DNA of 64,000 nt from Aquibium sp. A9E412 (GCF_030398335.1 NZ_JAOAOP010000004.1:62001-126000); one strand, 5' to 3'; shown: positions 1 to 8,441, numbered from the stretch's first letter. The notes: generated from the sequence alone by a model not told the origin. Numbers and translations: made by a program.

Positions 1-1536
1 TCCGATCCTGGTGCCGGACCCGAGGATCGAGCGCACATTCGCGAGCAGATCCCGATACGCCTGCACCGCCGGATAGCTGGACGGCCCCGAGCGGACGGTC
101 GTCAGCCCCGGCATCTCGGTGCCGATCAGGAAGGCGTCGACCCCGCCCGCCGCTGCGCAGAGATGGGCGTAGTGCAGCACCATGCGGCGCAGGCCCCAGT
201 CGCCGGATGGGCCGGTCCAACTCACGCTCTCGCCCGCCACGCTGAAGCTCGCAGGCGTCGCCGCGCCGAACAGCGCCGCGACCTGCGCGGCCGCCGTGGC
301 GGTCTTGTCCACGGTCCCCGCGAAACCAGCGGCAGGCGAACAGGTGATCCGCCCCCGCCACGGGAAGGCAGGCTGGCCGATCTCGGCGGCGTTGTCGGAA
401 TAGGGGTTCGGGAGGCTGTTGCCGGGCGGCACGTCCATCAGGATGAACGGGTAGAAGGTGACGCGCAGCCCGCGCGCCTTCATCTCCTGGATCGCCTGAA
501 CCACTGCGAAGTCCGACGGCGTGCCGCCATAGACCGGGCGATCCTGATCGTCGCGGCTGACGAGGAAGGCGCCGGCGCGGCTGACGCCATTCACCGACCA
601 GCTGGCGGGCGTGGTCGACTTCGCGGACACCTCGACGCCCGGCCGCACCTTGCACGATCCCGCGCGCAGATCGTCGCCGAACCACGCGACCACGAGGCTG
701 ACGCTCTCAACGGCAGGGGCCATGGCCTGCAGCCGGTCGAGCGCCTCCACCATGTCGGTGGAGTCGGCCAGCGCATTCAGGTTCTCCGGCACCGTCGCGC
801 CGCCGTCGGTCTTGCGGATCGCTTGCGTCGCGTAGGTGAACTCGCCGGAGGCCGGGATCATGGTGACGGCGCGGGTCAGCCCCTCGGCGGTGTCGGGATC
901 GGCGAGCGGGCGGAACACCTCGAAGGAGAGCTGCGGCAGACGGTTGCCATAGGTCGAGAGCGCCAGTTCCTCGAAGACCACATAGGCCGTACCACGATAG
1001 GCAGGCGTGCCGGCCACGCCCATCCTCGCGGCGATGAACGGATCGGCGGTCTGCGCCTCATCGCCGGGATACCAGCGCCAGGTGACGCCGGAGAGGTCCA
1101 TCGGCTTGCCGTCGGCCCAGATGCGCCCGATCCCGGTGATCGGGCCCTCGCAGAGCGCCACCGCGAAGCTGGCGTAGTAGAGATACTCGGTCGTCTTGAC
1201 CTTGCCGCCGCCGGCGCCCTTGCCGCCCCCTTGGGTGGTGGTCTTCGTCTCCTCGCGGAAATCGGTCGCCCAGATGATGTTGCCGCCCATCCGCATGCGC
1301 CCGTAGAGCCGCGGGATGACCGCGCCTTCGGTGGCCGAAGTGATGCGCAGCGTGTCGAGACGCGCGCCCTCGATGCGCTGCGTCGGCGCCAGCGACGAGA
1401 TGATCCAGCTGTCGACCACCGAGCCGATGGTGGAGCCGACGAAGCCGCCGATGGTGGCGGCGCTGACGCCGAGGATCGCGCCGCCGATCGAACCGCCAAT
1501 GGCGGCGCCAGCGGCACCGAGAACGAGGGTGGCCAT
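1..1536 (-). CDS. GTA-like phage tail hub / TIM-barrel host-specificity protein (3' end off window)
   Basis: This is the last tail gene visible, with 512 codons from ATG 1536 and the rest off the left edge. The N terminus is a Gly/Ala-rich hydrophobic stretch (about residues 1-45), typical of central tail hub proteins. It is followed by a beta-rich region and, near residues 470-512, a segment (FLIGTEMPGLTTVRSG) matching the TIM-barrel-like domain of gene transfer agent tail proteins (gp15 family). Members sit at the tail tip, contact the cell surface and may carry glycoside hydrolase activity. It follows the NlpC/P60 gene by 9 bases, in the same order as in Rhodobacter capsulatus GTA. Assignment rests on motif and gene order; catalytic residues were not verified. 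Confidence 0.8.
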   Translation of the reverse strand, partial: MATLVLGAAGAAIGGSIGGAILGVSAATIGGFVGSTIGSVVDSWIISSLAPTQRIEGARLDTLRITSATEGAVIPRLYGRMRMGGNIIWATDFREETKTTTQGGGKGAGGGKVKTTEYLYYASFAVALCEGPITGIGRIWADGKPMDLSGVTWRWYPGDEAQTADPFIAARMGVAGTPAYRGTAYVVFEELALSTYGNRLPQLSFEVFRPLADPDTAEGLTRAVTMIPASGEFTYATQAIRKTDGGATVPENLNALADSTDMVEALDRLQAMAPAVESVSLVVAWFGDDLRAGSCKVRPGVEVSAKSTTPASWSVNGVSRAGAFLVSRDDQDRPVYGGTPSDFAVVQAIQEMKARGLRVTFYPFILMDVPPGNSLPNPYSDNAAEIGQPAFPWRGRITCSPAAGFAGTVDKTATAAAQVAALFGAATPASFSVAGESVSWTGPSGDWGLRRMVLHYAHLCAAAGGVDAFLIGTEMPGLTTVRSGPSSYPAVQAYRDLLANVRSILGSGTRIG

Positions 1537-1545
1537 GTCGGGGTC

Positions 1546-1977
1546 TCAGCGTTGCGGGAAGAGAAAGGCGAAGGCGATGCGCCGCCGCCAGGATGGGGTG
1601 AGCGGTTCCTCGATCACGCCGAGCCGCTCGTAGGCGTGGAGGAAGGTGTCGGGAGCGGTCAGGATCCCGACATGCTTGGCGATCGCGCGGGGCTTCATGC
1701 GGAACAGCACCAGCGCGCCGGGACCGGCCTCGGCGGGCGACACCTCGTTCATCATGCGTCGTGCGCCCTCGGCCAGCACCTCGCGCGGGCCGGTCTCGCC
1801 CCAGTCCCGGCTGTAGGGCGGGAGCGGGAACGGCTCGGGGCCGACGACCTCGCGCCAGACGCCGCGGGCGAGCCCGAGGCAATCGCAGCCGACGCCTCGA
1901 AGGCTGGCCTGGTCGTGGTAGGGCGTGCCGAGCCACGAGCGTGCGATGGCGATGACGCGCTTCGGATCGGCGTTCAC
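1546..1977 (-). CDS. NlpC/P60 family phage cell-wall peptidase (GTA gp14-like)
   Basis: The 143-residue protein has the NlpC/P60 cysteine peptidase layout: catalytic Cys in GCDCLGL (about residue 31) and His in KHVGIL (about residue 97). This family in phages and gene transfer agents sits in the tail tip and cuts peptidoglycan during DNA entry. The start is GTG at 1977, which overlaps the TGA of the preceding gene (GTGA), indicating translational coupling. Length and order fit the phage NlpC subfamily found beside DUF2163 and DUF2460 genes. Confidence 0.88.
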   Translation of the reverse strand: MNADPKRVIAIARSWLGTPYHDQASLRGVGCDCLGLARGVWREVVGPEPFPLPPYSRDWGETGPREVLAEGARRMMNEVSPAEAGPGALVLFRMKPRAIAKHVGILTAPDTFLHAYERLGVIEEPLTPSWRRRIAFAFLFPQR

Positions 1978-2858
1978 AGCACGGACCCTTCGTGGCCGCC
2001 GTCCTTCGTGGCGTAGCGGAGAACGGCGTCCTGGCCGGGGATGTGCGGGAACCCGCGGAAGTTGGCGGTGTTCGTGAACTTCGCACCACAGGTCTCCATC
2101 CGCTTGTCGCAGCCCGCGCGAATGGTGAAGCCGTCGTCCTCGGCGATCGCGCGCACCGGCGCTTCGAGCAGCGTCAGTACGGCGATGCCATCCGCGACGT
2201 CATGGCCCAGCACTTCGGTGCGCCGCCCGGCGTTCGCGCCGCTCGTCCAGTCCAGCGTGCCGAAGGTGAACCAGCCGTCCTCGAACCCGCCGAGCCCCGA
2301 GGCGGTGAAGGCCCGGTCCCGGAGGAGATCGATGACGGCGCCCGTCCCCTTGTATGCGGGGCCCTCCAGATCGACGCCGCAGCGCGCGTCGCCAAGCGCC
2401 GCATCGCAGGTCGCCTGGAAGGTCCGCCCGACCGTCTGGCCGAGGACGTGGGCGAGCGAGCGAACCTCGGCGACGAAGGCGAGCCGCCCGCGCGGGATCT
2501 GGCCGATGGCGCCCCGCCGCATCAGCACGCGCTGGCCGGGATCAGACCAGTTCACCCGCCAGACCTCGACCTCCGCGTTGTCCCAGCGGCCGTCGAGGAT
2601 GTCGGTCTCGGTGATCCGGTCCGAGGTCAGCACGCCCTCGGCGTCCTGCGCATCGACGGACAGGTCCGATCCCGAGCGCACCTCGGAGGCTGTCAGCCCG
2701 CTCTCGGGCTCGAAATCCGTCGCGTCGAAGCTGAGCGTTCGGTCGTGGTCGGTGAAGCCGAAGCTCACGGCGTCGGAGCGCGTGATCCGCCAGCACCAGG
2801 CGAGTGTGGTCGTGCCCTCGTCGAGATGGGCCTGCAGGTCAGGGTCGAGGGTCTTCAT
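1974..2858 (-). CDS. DUF2163 / phage BR0599 family tail protein (GTA gp13-like)
   Basis: The 294-residue protein resembles the DUF2163 family, a distal tail or baseplate hub component that precedes the NlpC peptidase in GTA-like tails. The N terminus opens with an acidic segment containing TTTLAWCWRITRSDA, and the C-terminal part has a cysteine-containing segment (IRAGCDKRMETCGAKF, about residues 247-262) that recurs in this family and could bind a metal; the metal is an inference. ATG 2858 overlaps the stop of the DUF2460 gene (ATGA). No enzymatic role is expected. Confidence 0.85.
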   Translation of the reverse strand: MKTLDPDLQAHLDEGTTTLAWCWRITRSDAVSFGFTDHDRTLSFDATDFEPESGLTASEVRSGSDLSVDAQDAEGVLTSDRITETDILDGRWDNAEVEVWRVNWSDPGQRVLMRRGAIGQIPRGRLAFVAEVRSLAHVLGQTVGRTFQATCDAALGDARCGVDLEGPAYKGTGAVIDLLRDRAFTASGLGGFEDGWFTFGTLDWTSGANAGRRTEVLGHDVADGIAVLTLLEAPVRAIAEDDGFTIRAGCDKRMETCGAKFTNTANFRGFPHIPGQDAVLRYATKDGGHEGSVL

Positions 2859-3481
2859 CGGCGGAGTTCCAGCAGCGGGATGGATGTGATCGAGCCCAGG
2901 CGCTCGAGGTCGAGCGTCACGTCGAGCGCGTCGGTGTCGAAGCGGACCGGCACGTCGAACTCGAACCCCGCGGTGATCGCGACGCCAGCGCCCGGCGCGG
3001 CGCTGAAGGTGACGACGCCGGTGGCGGTGTCGACCGACCAGCCGAAGGGCTGCTCGACCCCGGCGAGCGCGATGCGCGCAGTTCCGGTCACCGGCTTGGC
3101 GATGGCGCGCGTCCAGGATTGCGCACCCGAGGCGTAGCGCTTCACCAGCTGGAAGGCGGTGGTCGCGCCGTCGCCGGTGCCGATCGACTGATCGGTGGGC
3201 GATGGCGTGCCCGACGGCAGGCAGGACTTGTGATCGGCCCAGTCCTTGAACCGGAAGCCGTGGAGCCGCCCGTTGCGCGCCTCGAAGAAGGCGACGACCG
3301 CCGCCAGGTCATCGGCGCGGCGGATGCCATAGGCGACGTCATAACGGCGGCGCGAATTGGCCCAGCTGGCGTTGCGCTCCTCGTCGCCCGAGGCGAGCTC
3401 GACGATCTGCGTGCGCCGTTCCGGCCCGCCCCGCGCGCCGCGGCTGATGTTGTCGGGAAACCGGACCTCGTGGAACGCCAT
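2855..3481 (-). CDS. DUF2460 family phage tail protein (GTA gp12-like, distal tail)
   Basis: The 208-residue product begins MAFHEVRFPDNISRGARGG, the characteristic opening of DUF2460 proteins, which form the distal tail ring in gene transfer agents. The motif NARRYDV-like (here SRRRYDVAYGI) and LHGFRFKDWADH around residues 60-100 are also family hallmarks. I chose ATG 3481 because it overlaps the tape-measure stop (ATGA); an upstream GTG at 3484 is possible but adds only one residue. Structural protein, no catalytic motif. Confidence 0.88.
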   Translation of the reverse strand: MAFHEVRFPDNISRGARGGPERRTQIVELASGDEERNASWANSRRRYDVAYGIRRADDLAAVVAFFEARNGRLHGFRFKDWADHKSCLPSGTPSPTDQSIGTGDGATTAFQLVKRYASGAQSWTRAIAKPVTGTARIALAGVEQPFGWSVDTATGVVTFSAAPGAGVAITAGFEFDVPVRFDTDALDVTLDLERLGSITSIPLLELRR

Positions 3482-5898
3482 CACATGCCCCTCCGGCCGA
3501 GCGACACGGCGCGGGCGATGTCGGCCGCGACCTGTGTGCGGGACTGCCGAAAGCTCTCGGCGTCGCGGGCCATGATGGTGACGTTGACGCCGCCGCCTGC
3601 GCCGTAGCTCTGCGCCTCCCGCCGCGACAGCACCCGCTCGCCGCGCTGCAGGATCGCGGGCACCTCGTCATGGCGGAGGCCGGCCGTTCCGCCGCCATGC
3701 ATGCGCGGGGCAGCGGCAAAGGCCATGGCCGGGACCATGCGCGAGGGCCCCGCGGACCCCACCGTCCCGCCCGCATGCAGGACGTTGGCGAAGATGCCGC
3801 CCGCCCCTGAGAACACGCCCGAGAGCGCATTGGCGATCGGCCCGAGGATGAACCGCCGCGCCGCGAGCTGGGCGAGGTCGGCGATCATCGACGTGACCAT
3901 GTCGCGGAAGGCGAGCTTGCCGGTCCTCACGAACTGGCCCACCGCGTTCTCGGCCGACTGGAAGGCGCCGACGAGGCTCTGGCCGATGTCGCCACCGATC
4001 TCGCGCGCCTTGCTGGCGTAGCCCGACAGCGCCGCCGTGACGGCCTGCCAACCGGTGACGGCAGCCTCGGTCGCGGGCTCTGCCGCAGCGGCTGCAGCCT
4101 CGGCGGCTGCGCCTGCACCCGTCGCAGCGCGCCCGGCATCGCCAAGCGCGGTCTCCAGCCGCTCGGCCGCGCCCGTGGCCTCGGTCAGCGCATCCGCACT
4201 CGCCTCATCGGTGCCGCGGACCGCATCACGCAGGGCCTGCCAGCTTTCGAGCGGGGCGCGGGCCCCTTCGGCCAGATCGCGCGCGACACCCCGGTAGACG
4301 TTCGCGGACTCAAGTGCGCGGTTCGCAGCGTCGGTCAGGCCGAGATCGGGCGCGGTGAGCGGGTTGTCCTCGAAGGCCCGGTCGAACGCCGCCTGCGCCG
4401 CCGTCGTGGCGGCACTGGCCGCGCCCTCGAAGCGGTTCTCGATCTCGCCGAGGTCGAGGTCAGGCACCAGCGAGATGCGGCGATCAGACCCGAGCGCTTC
4501 CAGCCCCTGGTTGATGCCACCAATGAAGCCGTTGATGCGCGAGACCACGCCGTTCAGCATCGCCTCTACGCCGTCGACCAGGCTGTTGGCCGCCTGGAAC
4601 GCCAGATCGCCAATGGCGGCGGGCAGCAGGCCCCAGATCGCCTTGATCGCCTCGTAAGCCCCCTCGAACGTGTTCGCGGCCGTGTTGCCAAAACCGACGA
4701 CATTCTCGATGGCGCTCTGCATGCCCGACGCCGCATCGGCCTTCAGGTCGAAGAACATCGCCGTGGCGGCCGCGCCCGCCGCAGCCGCGCCCATCCTGAT
4801 GCGTTGCCAGACCTCGACGGCGAGGTCCTTCAGGAGCGACATGGCCTCGCCAAAGCCGCCCGCGCCGGACACGAGGCGGGTGAACTGATAGACCAGCTCG
4901 CCCGCGCCGACGATCAACGCGCCGATGCCGGTGCGGATCAGCGCGCCGCGCAGGACGACCAGCGCCGTGGCGAGGCCACGGACGGAGAGTGCGGCGGCGG
5001 CCATGCCAGCCACCCAGCGGCCCGCGAGAAAGGCCGCGAAGGTCGCGGCGTAGGTGGTCAAGCGGCCGATGTTGTCGAAGAGACCCCGGATCGCGATGCC
5101 GAGCGGGCCGGTGCGGCTGGCGACCGCCGCCATAGCGTCAGCGACGGCTTCCAGTGCCGGTGCGGCGGCGACAGCGAGCTGGTTCGACAGACCGCGCCAG
5201 ATCAGCCCGAGCCGGGAGATCGCATCGTTCGTCCGCTCGATCTGGTCGGCATCCTGCTCCGAGACGACGACCCCGAAGGCAAGGACGTCCTCCGTCGCCT
5301 GGCGCAGCGTCGCAGTGTCGATCCGCGACATGGCGATGGAGCCTTCCTCGCCGAAGAGTTGCCCCGCGACCGCCGCGCGCTCAGCTGCGGGCACGAAGTT
5401 CTCGATGGCCGCGTTGATCGCACCGACACGCTGGTCCAGCGGCAGCGCGATCAGCTCGTTGGCCGAGAGCCCGAGCCGGTCCAGCGCGTCTGCCGCGGGT
5501 CCGGTGCCGGCGGCCGCCTGGCTGAGCCGACGCGTCAGATCCTTGGTGGCCTGCTCGATGCCGGACATCGACACGCCCGCCAGTTCGCCCGCGCGCTCCA
5601 GCGTCTGGATCGAGGCGACGGTGGTGCCGAGGGATTGCGCCAGCTTCGCCTGCGCATCCACCGTTTGCAGGCCGGAACGCACCATCGCCACACCGGCGGC
5701 GGCAGCGGCCGCTACGGCGGCAGCAGCGGCCACCCCCACCTGCCGCGAGAAAGCCGCGAGCCGAGCGTTCGCTGCCTCCATCTCCCGGCTCAGCCGTCCG
5801 AAGCCGCGCGCCCCGGCCTCGCCCACGCCTTCCAGTTCAGCGCGCACTTGCCGTCCGCCCACGGCCGCGAGGCGGACGCTAACCCGTTTTTCCGCCAT
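3481..5898 (-). CDS. Phage tail tape measure protein
   Basis: The 805-residue protein is the longest in the tail operon and is Ala/Gly-rich with long predicted helices. Residues about 55-75 form a hydrophobic Ala-rich segment, and 285-345 hold further hydrophobic stretches typical of tape measures that insert into the inner membrane. It fixes tail length and is ejected at infection. It lies between the tail assembly chaperone pair and the distal tail gene, which is the canonical position. ATG 5898 overlaps the end of the frameshift-encoded chaperone extension. Confidence 0.88.
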   Translation of the reverse strand: MAEKRVSVRLAAVGGRQVRAELEGVGEAGARGFGRLSREMEAANARLAAFSRQVGVAAAAAVAAAAAAGVAMVRSGLQTVDAQAKLAQSLGTTVASIQTLERAGELAGVSMSGIEQATKDLTRRLSQAAAGTGPAADALDRLGLSANELIALPLDQRVGAINAAIENFVPAAERAAVAGQLFGEEGSIAMSRIDTATLRQATEDVLAFGVVVSEQDADQIERTNDAISRLGLIWRGLSNQLAVAAAPALEAVADAMAAVASRTGPLGIAIRGLFDNIGRLTTYAATFAAFLAGRWVAGMAAAALSVRGLATALVVLRGALIRTGIGALIVGAGELVYQFTRLVSGAGGFGEAMSLLKDLAVEVWQRIRMGAAAAGAAATAMFFDLKADAASGMQSAIENVVGFGNTAANTFEGAYEAIKAIWGLLPAAIGDLAFQAANSLVDGVEAMLNGVVSRINGFIGGINQGLEALGSDRRISLVPDLDLGEIENRFEGAASAATTAAQAAFDRAFEDNPLTAPDLGLTDAANRALESANVYRGVARDLAEGARAPLESWQALRDAVRGTDEASADALTEATGAAERLETALGDAGRAATGAGAAAEAAAAAAEPATEAAVTGWQAVTAALSGYASKAREIGGDIGQSLVGAFQSAENAVGQFVRTGKLAFRDMVTSMIADLAQLAARRFILGPIANALSGVFSGAGGIFANVLHAGGTVGSAGPSRMVPAMAFAAAPRMHGGGTAGLRHDEVPAILQRGERVLSRREAQSYGAGGGVNVTIMARDAESFRQSRTQVAADIARAVSLGRRGM

Positions 5899-6211
5899 GG
5901 GAGTGATCCATCTGTTCGTTGAGCTTGGCGACCATCACCGCTTCGATGACGGGCAGCAGTTCGGCCATGACGACGGGCGGCACGCTTAGGGCTTCACCGA
6001 GCGCCAGCGCCGCCGACATATCCCAGCCGATCACGGCGCCGGGAAGCACGCGCAGCTGGCCACCGAGACGGCCGACCAGGTCCCAGACCTGCCAACCCTC
6101 CGGCGTTTCCGGACGGTTCAGTCGCGCCGGGCAGTCCGGGCAGGCTTGCGCGCAGGCTTCGCAGTAGCGCTCGCCCCCGCCGAAGGACCATTCGGCGAGA
6201 GCGCGGAGCCG
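5879..6211 (-). CDS. Tail assembly chaperone extension, read by -1 frameshift from the upstream gene
   Basis: This open frame continues the chaperone gene in the -1 frame from the slippery site at 6217-6211 to a stop at 5879, adding 110 residues. No ATG, GTG or TTG lies near its beginning, the first internal Met being about 60 codons in, so independent translation is unlikely. The product has a cysteine cluster CEACAQACPDC and a tail of helices. In lambda and most siphoviruses the gpG/gpGT pair is made the same way, and the long form recruits tape measure to tail tube. The conclusion rests on frame geometry and gene position. Confidence 0.72.
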   Translation of the reverse strand, partial: RLRALAEWSFGGGERYCEACAQACPDCPARLNRPETPEGWQVWDLVGRLGGQLRVLPGAVIGWDMSAALALGEALSVPPVVMAELLPVIEAVMVAKLNEQMDHSHGGKTG

Positions 6212-6555
6212 TTTTTTTCCTGTTCCAGCAGCAGGCCCTTGGAGACGTAGGTCAGCTGGAAGGCCTCGAAGATCGGCCAGATATCGAGCAGTGCGTCGAT
6301 GGCCTCGTGGCTCGGGTCGATGGGCTTGCCGGCAGCATCGCCGATGCCCTCCCAGCCGAGCACCGCCCGCCGCGCCAGCGCCTTGGCGAAGGCGACCGCG
6401 CGTTCCTCGTCCGAGGCCTCCTCGGGGACCGCCTCGACAGCGGGATCGCTGCGGGTCGCCACCATCAGGGCAGTGGTGAGCGGGCGTAGCTGCACCTGGA
6501 CGCCGGGGGCGAGGTCGTGCCAGCGCGGCGCGTTGGTCAGGTCGAGCATCAGCAT
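6118..6555 (-). CDS. Phage tail assembly chaperone (gpG-like, short form)
   Basis: The 145-residue zero-frame product lies between the major tail protein and the tape measure, the fixed position of the gpG-type chaperone. I chose ATG 6555: it overlaps the stop of the tail tube gene by one base (TGATG) and has GGAGA about 9 bases upstream; a longer frame back to 6594 has no such support. The protein is helical and acidic in the middle, and its last 20 residues are Ala/Lys/Arg-rich. At codons 114-115 it contains the AAAAAAC heptamer from which the extension is read. Confidence 0.8.
   Translation of the reverse strand: MLMLDLTNAPRWHDLAPGVQVQLRPLTTALMVATRSDPAVEAVPEEASDEERAVAFAKALARRAVLGWEGIGDAAGKPIDPSHEAIDALLDIWPIFEAFQLTYVSKGLLLEQEKNGSALSPNGPSAGASATAKPARKPARTARRD
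6211..6217 (-). promoter_or_regulatory. Programmed -1 ribosomal frameshift heptamer A AAA AAC
   Basis: On the minus strand the zero-frame codons are GAA AAA AAC, giving the X XXY YYZ heptamer A-AAA-AAC. A -1 slip re-pairs both tRNAs on AAA and enters the open frame that ends at 5879. A GC-rich stretch follows and could fold as a stimulatory structure; I did not fold it. Confidence 0.72.
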
Positions 6556-7496
6556 CAATACGTCTCCACATCGTTCACGAGGGTTGCGGTGCACATCCGG
6601 CCGACGACGCTGTCGCGGGCGGCCTGCCAGTCGAAGGTGGCCTGCACGCCCTGCGGCCCGGAGATCTCGATGCGGGGACGCGGCAGGTAGACGGCGTGCA
6701 CGGTGAAGGTGAAGCTCTCGCCCGAGGGCAGGACGTAGGCGAACTCCATCTCGCAGGCCTCGCCGTTGATCGCCTGCGTCACCAGTGTCTGGTCGGCGAA
6801 CCGCACCTCGATCCGGCCGGTCAGCGCCGCGATGGACGGGTCCGCACCATCGATGCGCCCGTCCGAGCGGATGGTCTCGATCCGATCGAGATTATTGGCA
6901 TAGGTGATCTCGGCCGAGACCACATTGCCGAGAGCCGAGCCGTTGCGCGTGATCGCCCCGTTGAAATGGCCGAAACGCTTCAGCTCCAGCGCGGCGGGTG
7001 TCCCGGCGCTGGTCGTGGTCCCGACCGTCTCGCCCTGCGCCACCAGCCGCGCCGTTGCAGTCAGCAGGCCCGAGCGCTGCATCTGCCAGGTGATCTGGTC
7101 GAGCACGCAGCCGGAATACATCGCATAGCGCGGAACCTCCGGCATGCCGGTTTCGATCGACATGCTGGGCAGCGTCCACGACCCCGACTGGAACTCGTGG
7201 CTGTACGGCGCTTCCGCGCCCGTGGTCGTCGGCGCGCCGAAGGCCGCCTTCAGCCAGAAGCCGAAGGCCTCCGCGTCGAGCGGCACGACGACATCGCCGT
7301 CGGCCGTCACCGCATCCTTGATCGGCGCCAGCGGATCACGACCGTAGCCCAGCAGTTCCGAGTTCAGCAGCGGTTGCTCTGCGCCGAGCGACGTGCTGGC
7401 GAAGGGCATGCGGGTGAAGCCGCCCACGGGCGGCGTTCCATAGGTCGTCTCGAACGCAAGCGCCATCAACGCCCGCGCCCCCTGGGCTCGTGCCAT
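6555..7496 (-). CDS. Phage major tail (tube) protein
   Basis: The 313-residue protein begins MARAQGARALMALAFETTYG and contains repeated PLDAEAFGFWLKAAFG-type segments typical of siphovirus tail tube proteins. It precedes the chaperone and follows the tail terminator, which is the standard order. ATG 7496 has AGGAG 7 bases upstream. The C-terminal third (about residues 235-313) is beta-rich and could be an Ig-like decoration, though I cannot confirm that. It polymerises into the tail tube around the tape measure. Confidence 0.82.
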   Translation of the reverse strand: MARAQGARALMALAFETTYGTPPVGGFTRMPFASTSLGAEQPLLNSELLGYGRDPLAPIKDAVTADGDVVVPLDAEAFGFWLKAAFGAPTTTGAEAPYSHEFQSGSWTLPSMSIETGMPEVPRYAMYSGCVLDQITWQMQRSGLLTATARLVAQGETVGTTTSAGTPAALELKRFGHFNGAITRNGSALGNVVSAEITYANNLDRIETIRSDGRIDGADPSIAALTGRIEVRFADQTLVTQAINGEACEMEFAYVLPSGESFTFTVHAVYLPRPRIEISGPQGVQATFDWQAARDSVVGRMCTATLVNDVETY

Positions 7497-7520
7497 GGTG
7501 TTCTCCTCGGGTTGTCGGGG

Positions 7521-7940
7521 TCAGGCCAACTGGTCGGCAGTGGAATAGTGCAGCACCACCGGGATCACGGCGGCCTTCAGGCTCGCGGCGCCCTCGACCG
7601 GCAGGTCTACGGGGCGCGGGGCTTCCGCCTCGACCCAGTCGCAGAGCCCGCCAAGCGTGCGGTCGGCGGCGAGCGCCGCGCCAATGCTGGCGGTCAGCCT
7701 GTCGAAGTCGGCGTCCCGATCGGCGCCCTGCACGACCGCTTCGATCTCGGCGCGGTGCTGGTAGTGGTAGCGCAGAGGCGAGAGCGTCACCTCCGGCTCG
7801 CCCGGTTCGCCGTCCCGCAGGATCAGGAGCCCGGCGGCGGGCACGCGCTCGGGCAGAACCTCGCCGCGCAGGGTTGTGGCAGGCACCGTCAAAAGACGTG
7901 CGTGCAGCGCCGCCAGCGTGGCCTCGCGTGTACTGGGCAT
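7521..7940 (-). CDS. Tail terminator / minor tail gpU-like protein
   Basis: The 139-residue protein starts MPSTREATLAALHARLLTV at ATG 7940 and matches the general form of siphovirus tail terminators: an N-terminal helix, a beta-strand region rich in VTLSPLRYHYQHRAEIE and a C-terminal strand. Homologues in alphaproteobacterial prophages are sometimes labelled acyl-CoA transferase, for which I see no catalytic motif. It is followed 24 bases later by the tail tube gene. Upstream it is separated from its usual partner, the DUF6441 gene, by the inserted metal cassette. Confidence 0.65.
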   Translation of the reverse strand: MPSTREATLAALHARLLTVPATTLRGEVLPERVPAAGLLILRDGEPGEPEVTLSPLRYHYQHRAEIEAVVQGADRDADFDRLTASIGAALAADRTLGGLCDWVEAEAPRPVDLPVEGAASLKAAVIPVVLHYSTADQLA

Positions 7941-7972
7941 GATGTCACCGAAGAAAATCCGAATGGCACAGC

Positions 7973-7992
7973 ACCGGGCGTCGTCGCCCGGT
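7973..7992. terminator. Hairpin between metal cassette and tail gene
   Basis: Eight-base arms ACCGGGCG / CGCCCGGT enclose a four-base loop. There is no T-run on either side, so a role as factor-independent terminator is uncertain. It lies between the end of the ArsR-type gene and the tail terminator gene. Confidence 0.4.
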
Positions 7993-8008
7993 CTTGATCG
8001 TAGGCCAA

Positions 8009-8030
8009 CGACGGCGGACGTCCGCCGTCG
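8009..8030. repeat. 22-bp perfect palindrome just after the ArsR-type gene
   Basis: CGACGGCGGAC and its exact complement GTCCGCCGTCG meet with no loop, two bases past the ArsR stop. It could act in transcript ending, as a protein-binding site, or as a remnant of the cassette insertion. No T-run follows in either direction. Confidence 0.5.
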
Positions 8031-8031
8031 A

Positions 8032-8394
8032 TCAGACCGTGCCCGTTCCTTTGAAATTCTCGCACGAGTCAACGCCCCGAGCGGTCCCGGCCAGGAGGTC
8101 GTCGGCCAGCCTCATCAGTTCGTCCAAGCGCGGATCGCTCAACCGATACCGGACGAACCGACCGTCCGGTTCTCCGACAACCAGCCCGCATTCGCTCAGG
8201 CACCGCAGGTGGTTTGAGGCGTTCGACTGCGACAGGCCGGTGGCGCCAACGATCTCCCCAACCGAAAGCGGGCCGTCACGCAGAGCGGCCAAAATCGACA
8301 TGCGCGAGAAGTCAGCCAAGCCGCGGAAAAGCTTCGCCCGCAACTCGACGACTTGAGCATCAGCCTGCTGAAGGATTCCGGTCTCGCTCGACAT
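8032..8394 (-). CDS. ArsR/SmtB family metal sensor, CmtR-type cysteine pattern
   Basis: The 120-residue winged-helix repressor has the ArsR family core with recognition helix near LSQSNASNHLRCLSECG. Cys65 and Cys69 (CLSEC) in the recognition helix and Cys111 near the C terminus reproduce the C-x3-C plus distal Cys arrangement of Mycobacterium CmtR, which senses Cd(II)/Pb(II). The CadC/SmtB ELCVCDL site is absent. ATG 8394 was chosen because the inverted repeat operator overlaps it and a longer frame to 8460 would run into the divergent gene. It is divergent from the CDF transporter (47 bp apart) and probably represses both until metal binds. Confidence 0.85.
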   Translation of the reverse strand: MSSETGILQQADAQVVELRAKLFRGLADFSRMSILAALRDGPLSVGEIVGATGLSQSNASNHLRCLSECGLVVGEPDGRFVRYRLSDPRLDELMRLADDLLAGTARGVDSCENFKGTGTV

Positions 8395-8412
8395 ATCAGT
8401 CTGCAATGATAT
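8393..8412. promoter_or_regulatory. Inverted-repeat operator candidate in the divergent metal promoter
   Basis: ATATCA and its complement TGATAT are separated by 8 bases. The repeat covers the start of the sensor gene and lies 30 bases before the transporter start. ATAT-edged inverted repeats are usual for ArsR/SmtB operators, so autoregulation and co-regulation are likely, though this is inferred. Confidence 0.6.
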
Positions 8413-8441
8413 ATAGCCTCGTCTGTCCACGGAAGATCGTA

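Noticed and set aside
163-2016. Long plus-strand open frame opposite the tail genes
   Set aside because: Arg/His/Gly-rich translation with no family resemblance; it mirrors three real minus-strand genes in high-GC DNA. The same holds for 23387-25273 plus, 26267-27973 plus and 10757-13345 plus.
7521-7940. Acyl-CoA transferase annotation for the tail terminator gene
   Set aside because: Homologues sometimes carry that label, but no catalytic motif is present and the position is that of a tail protein.
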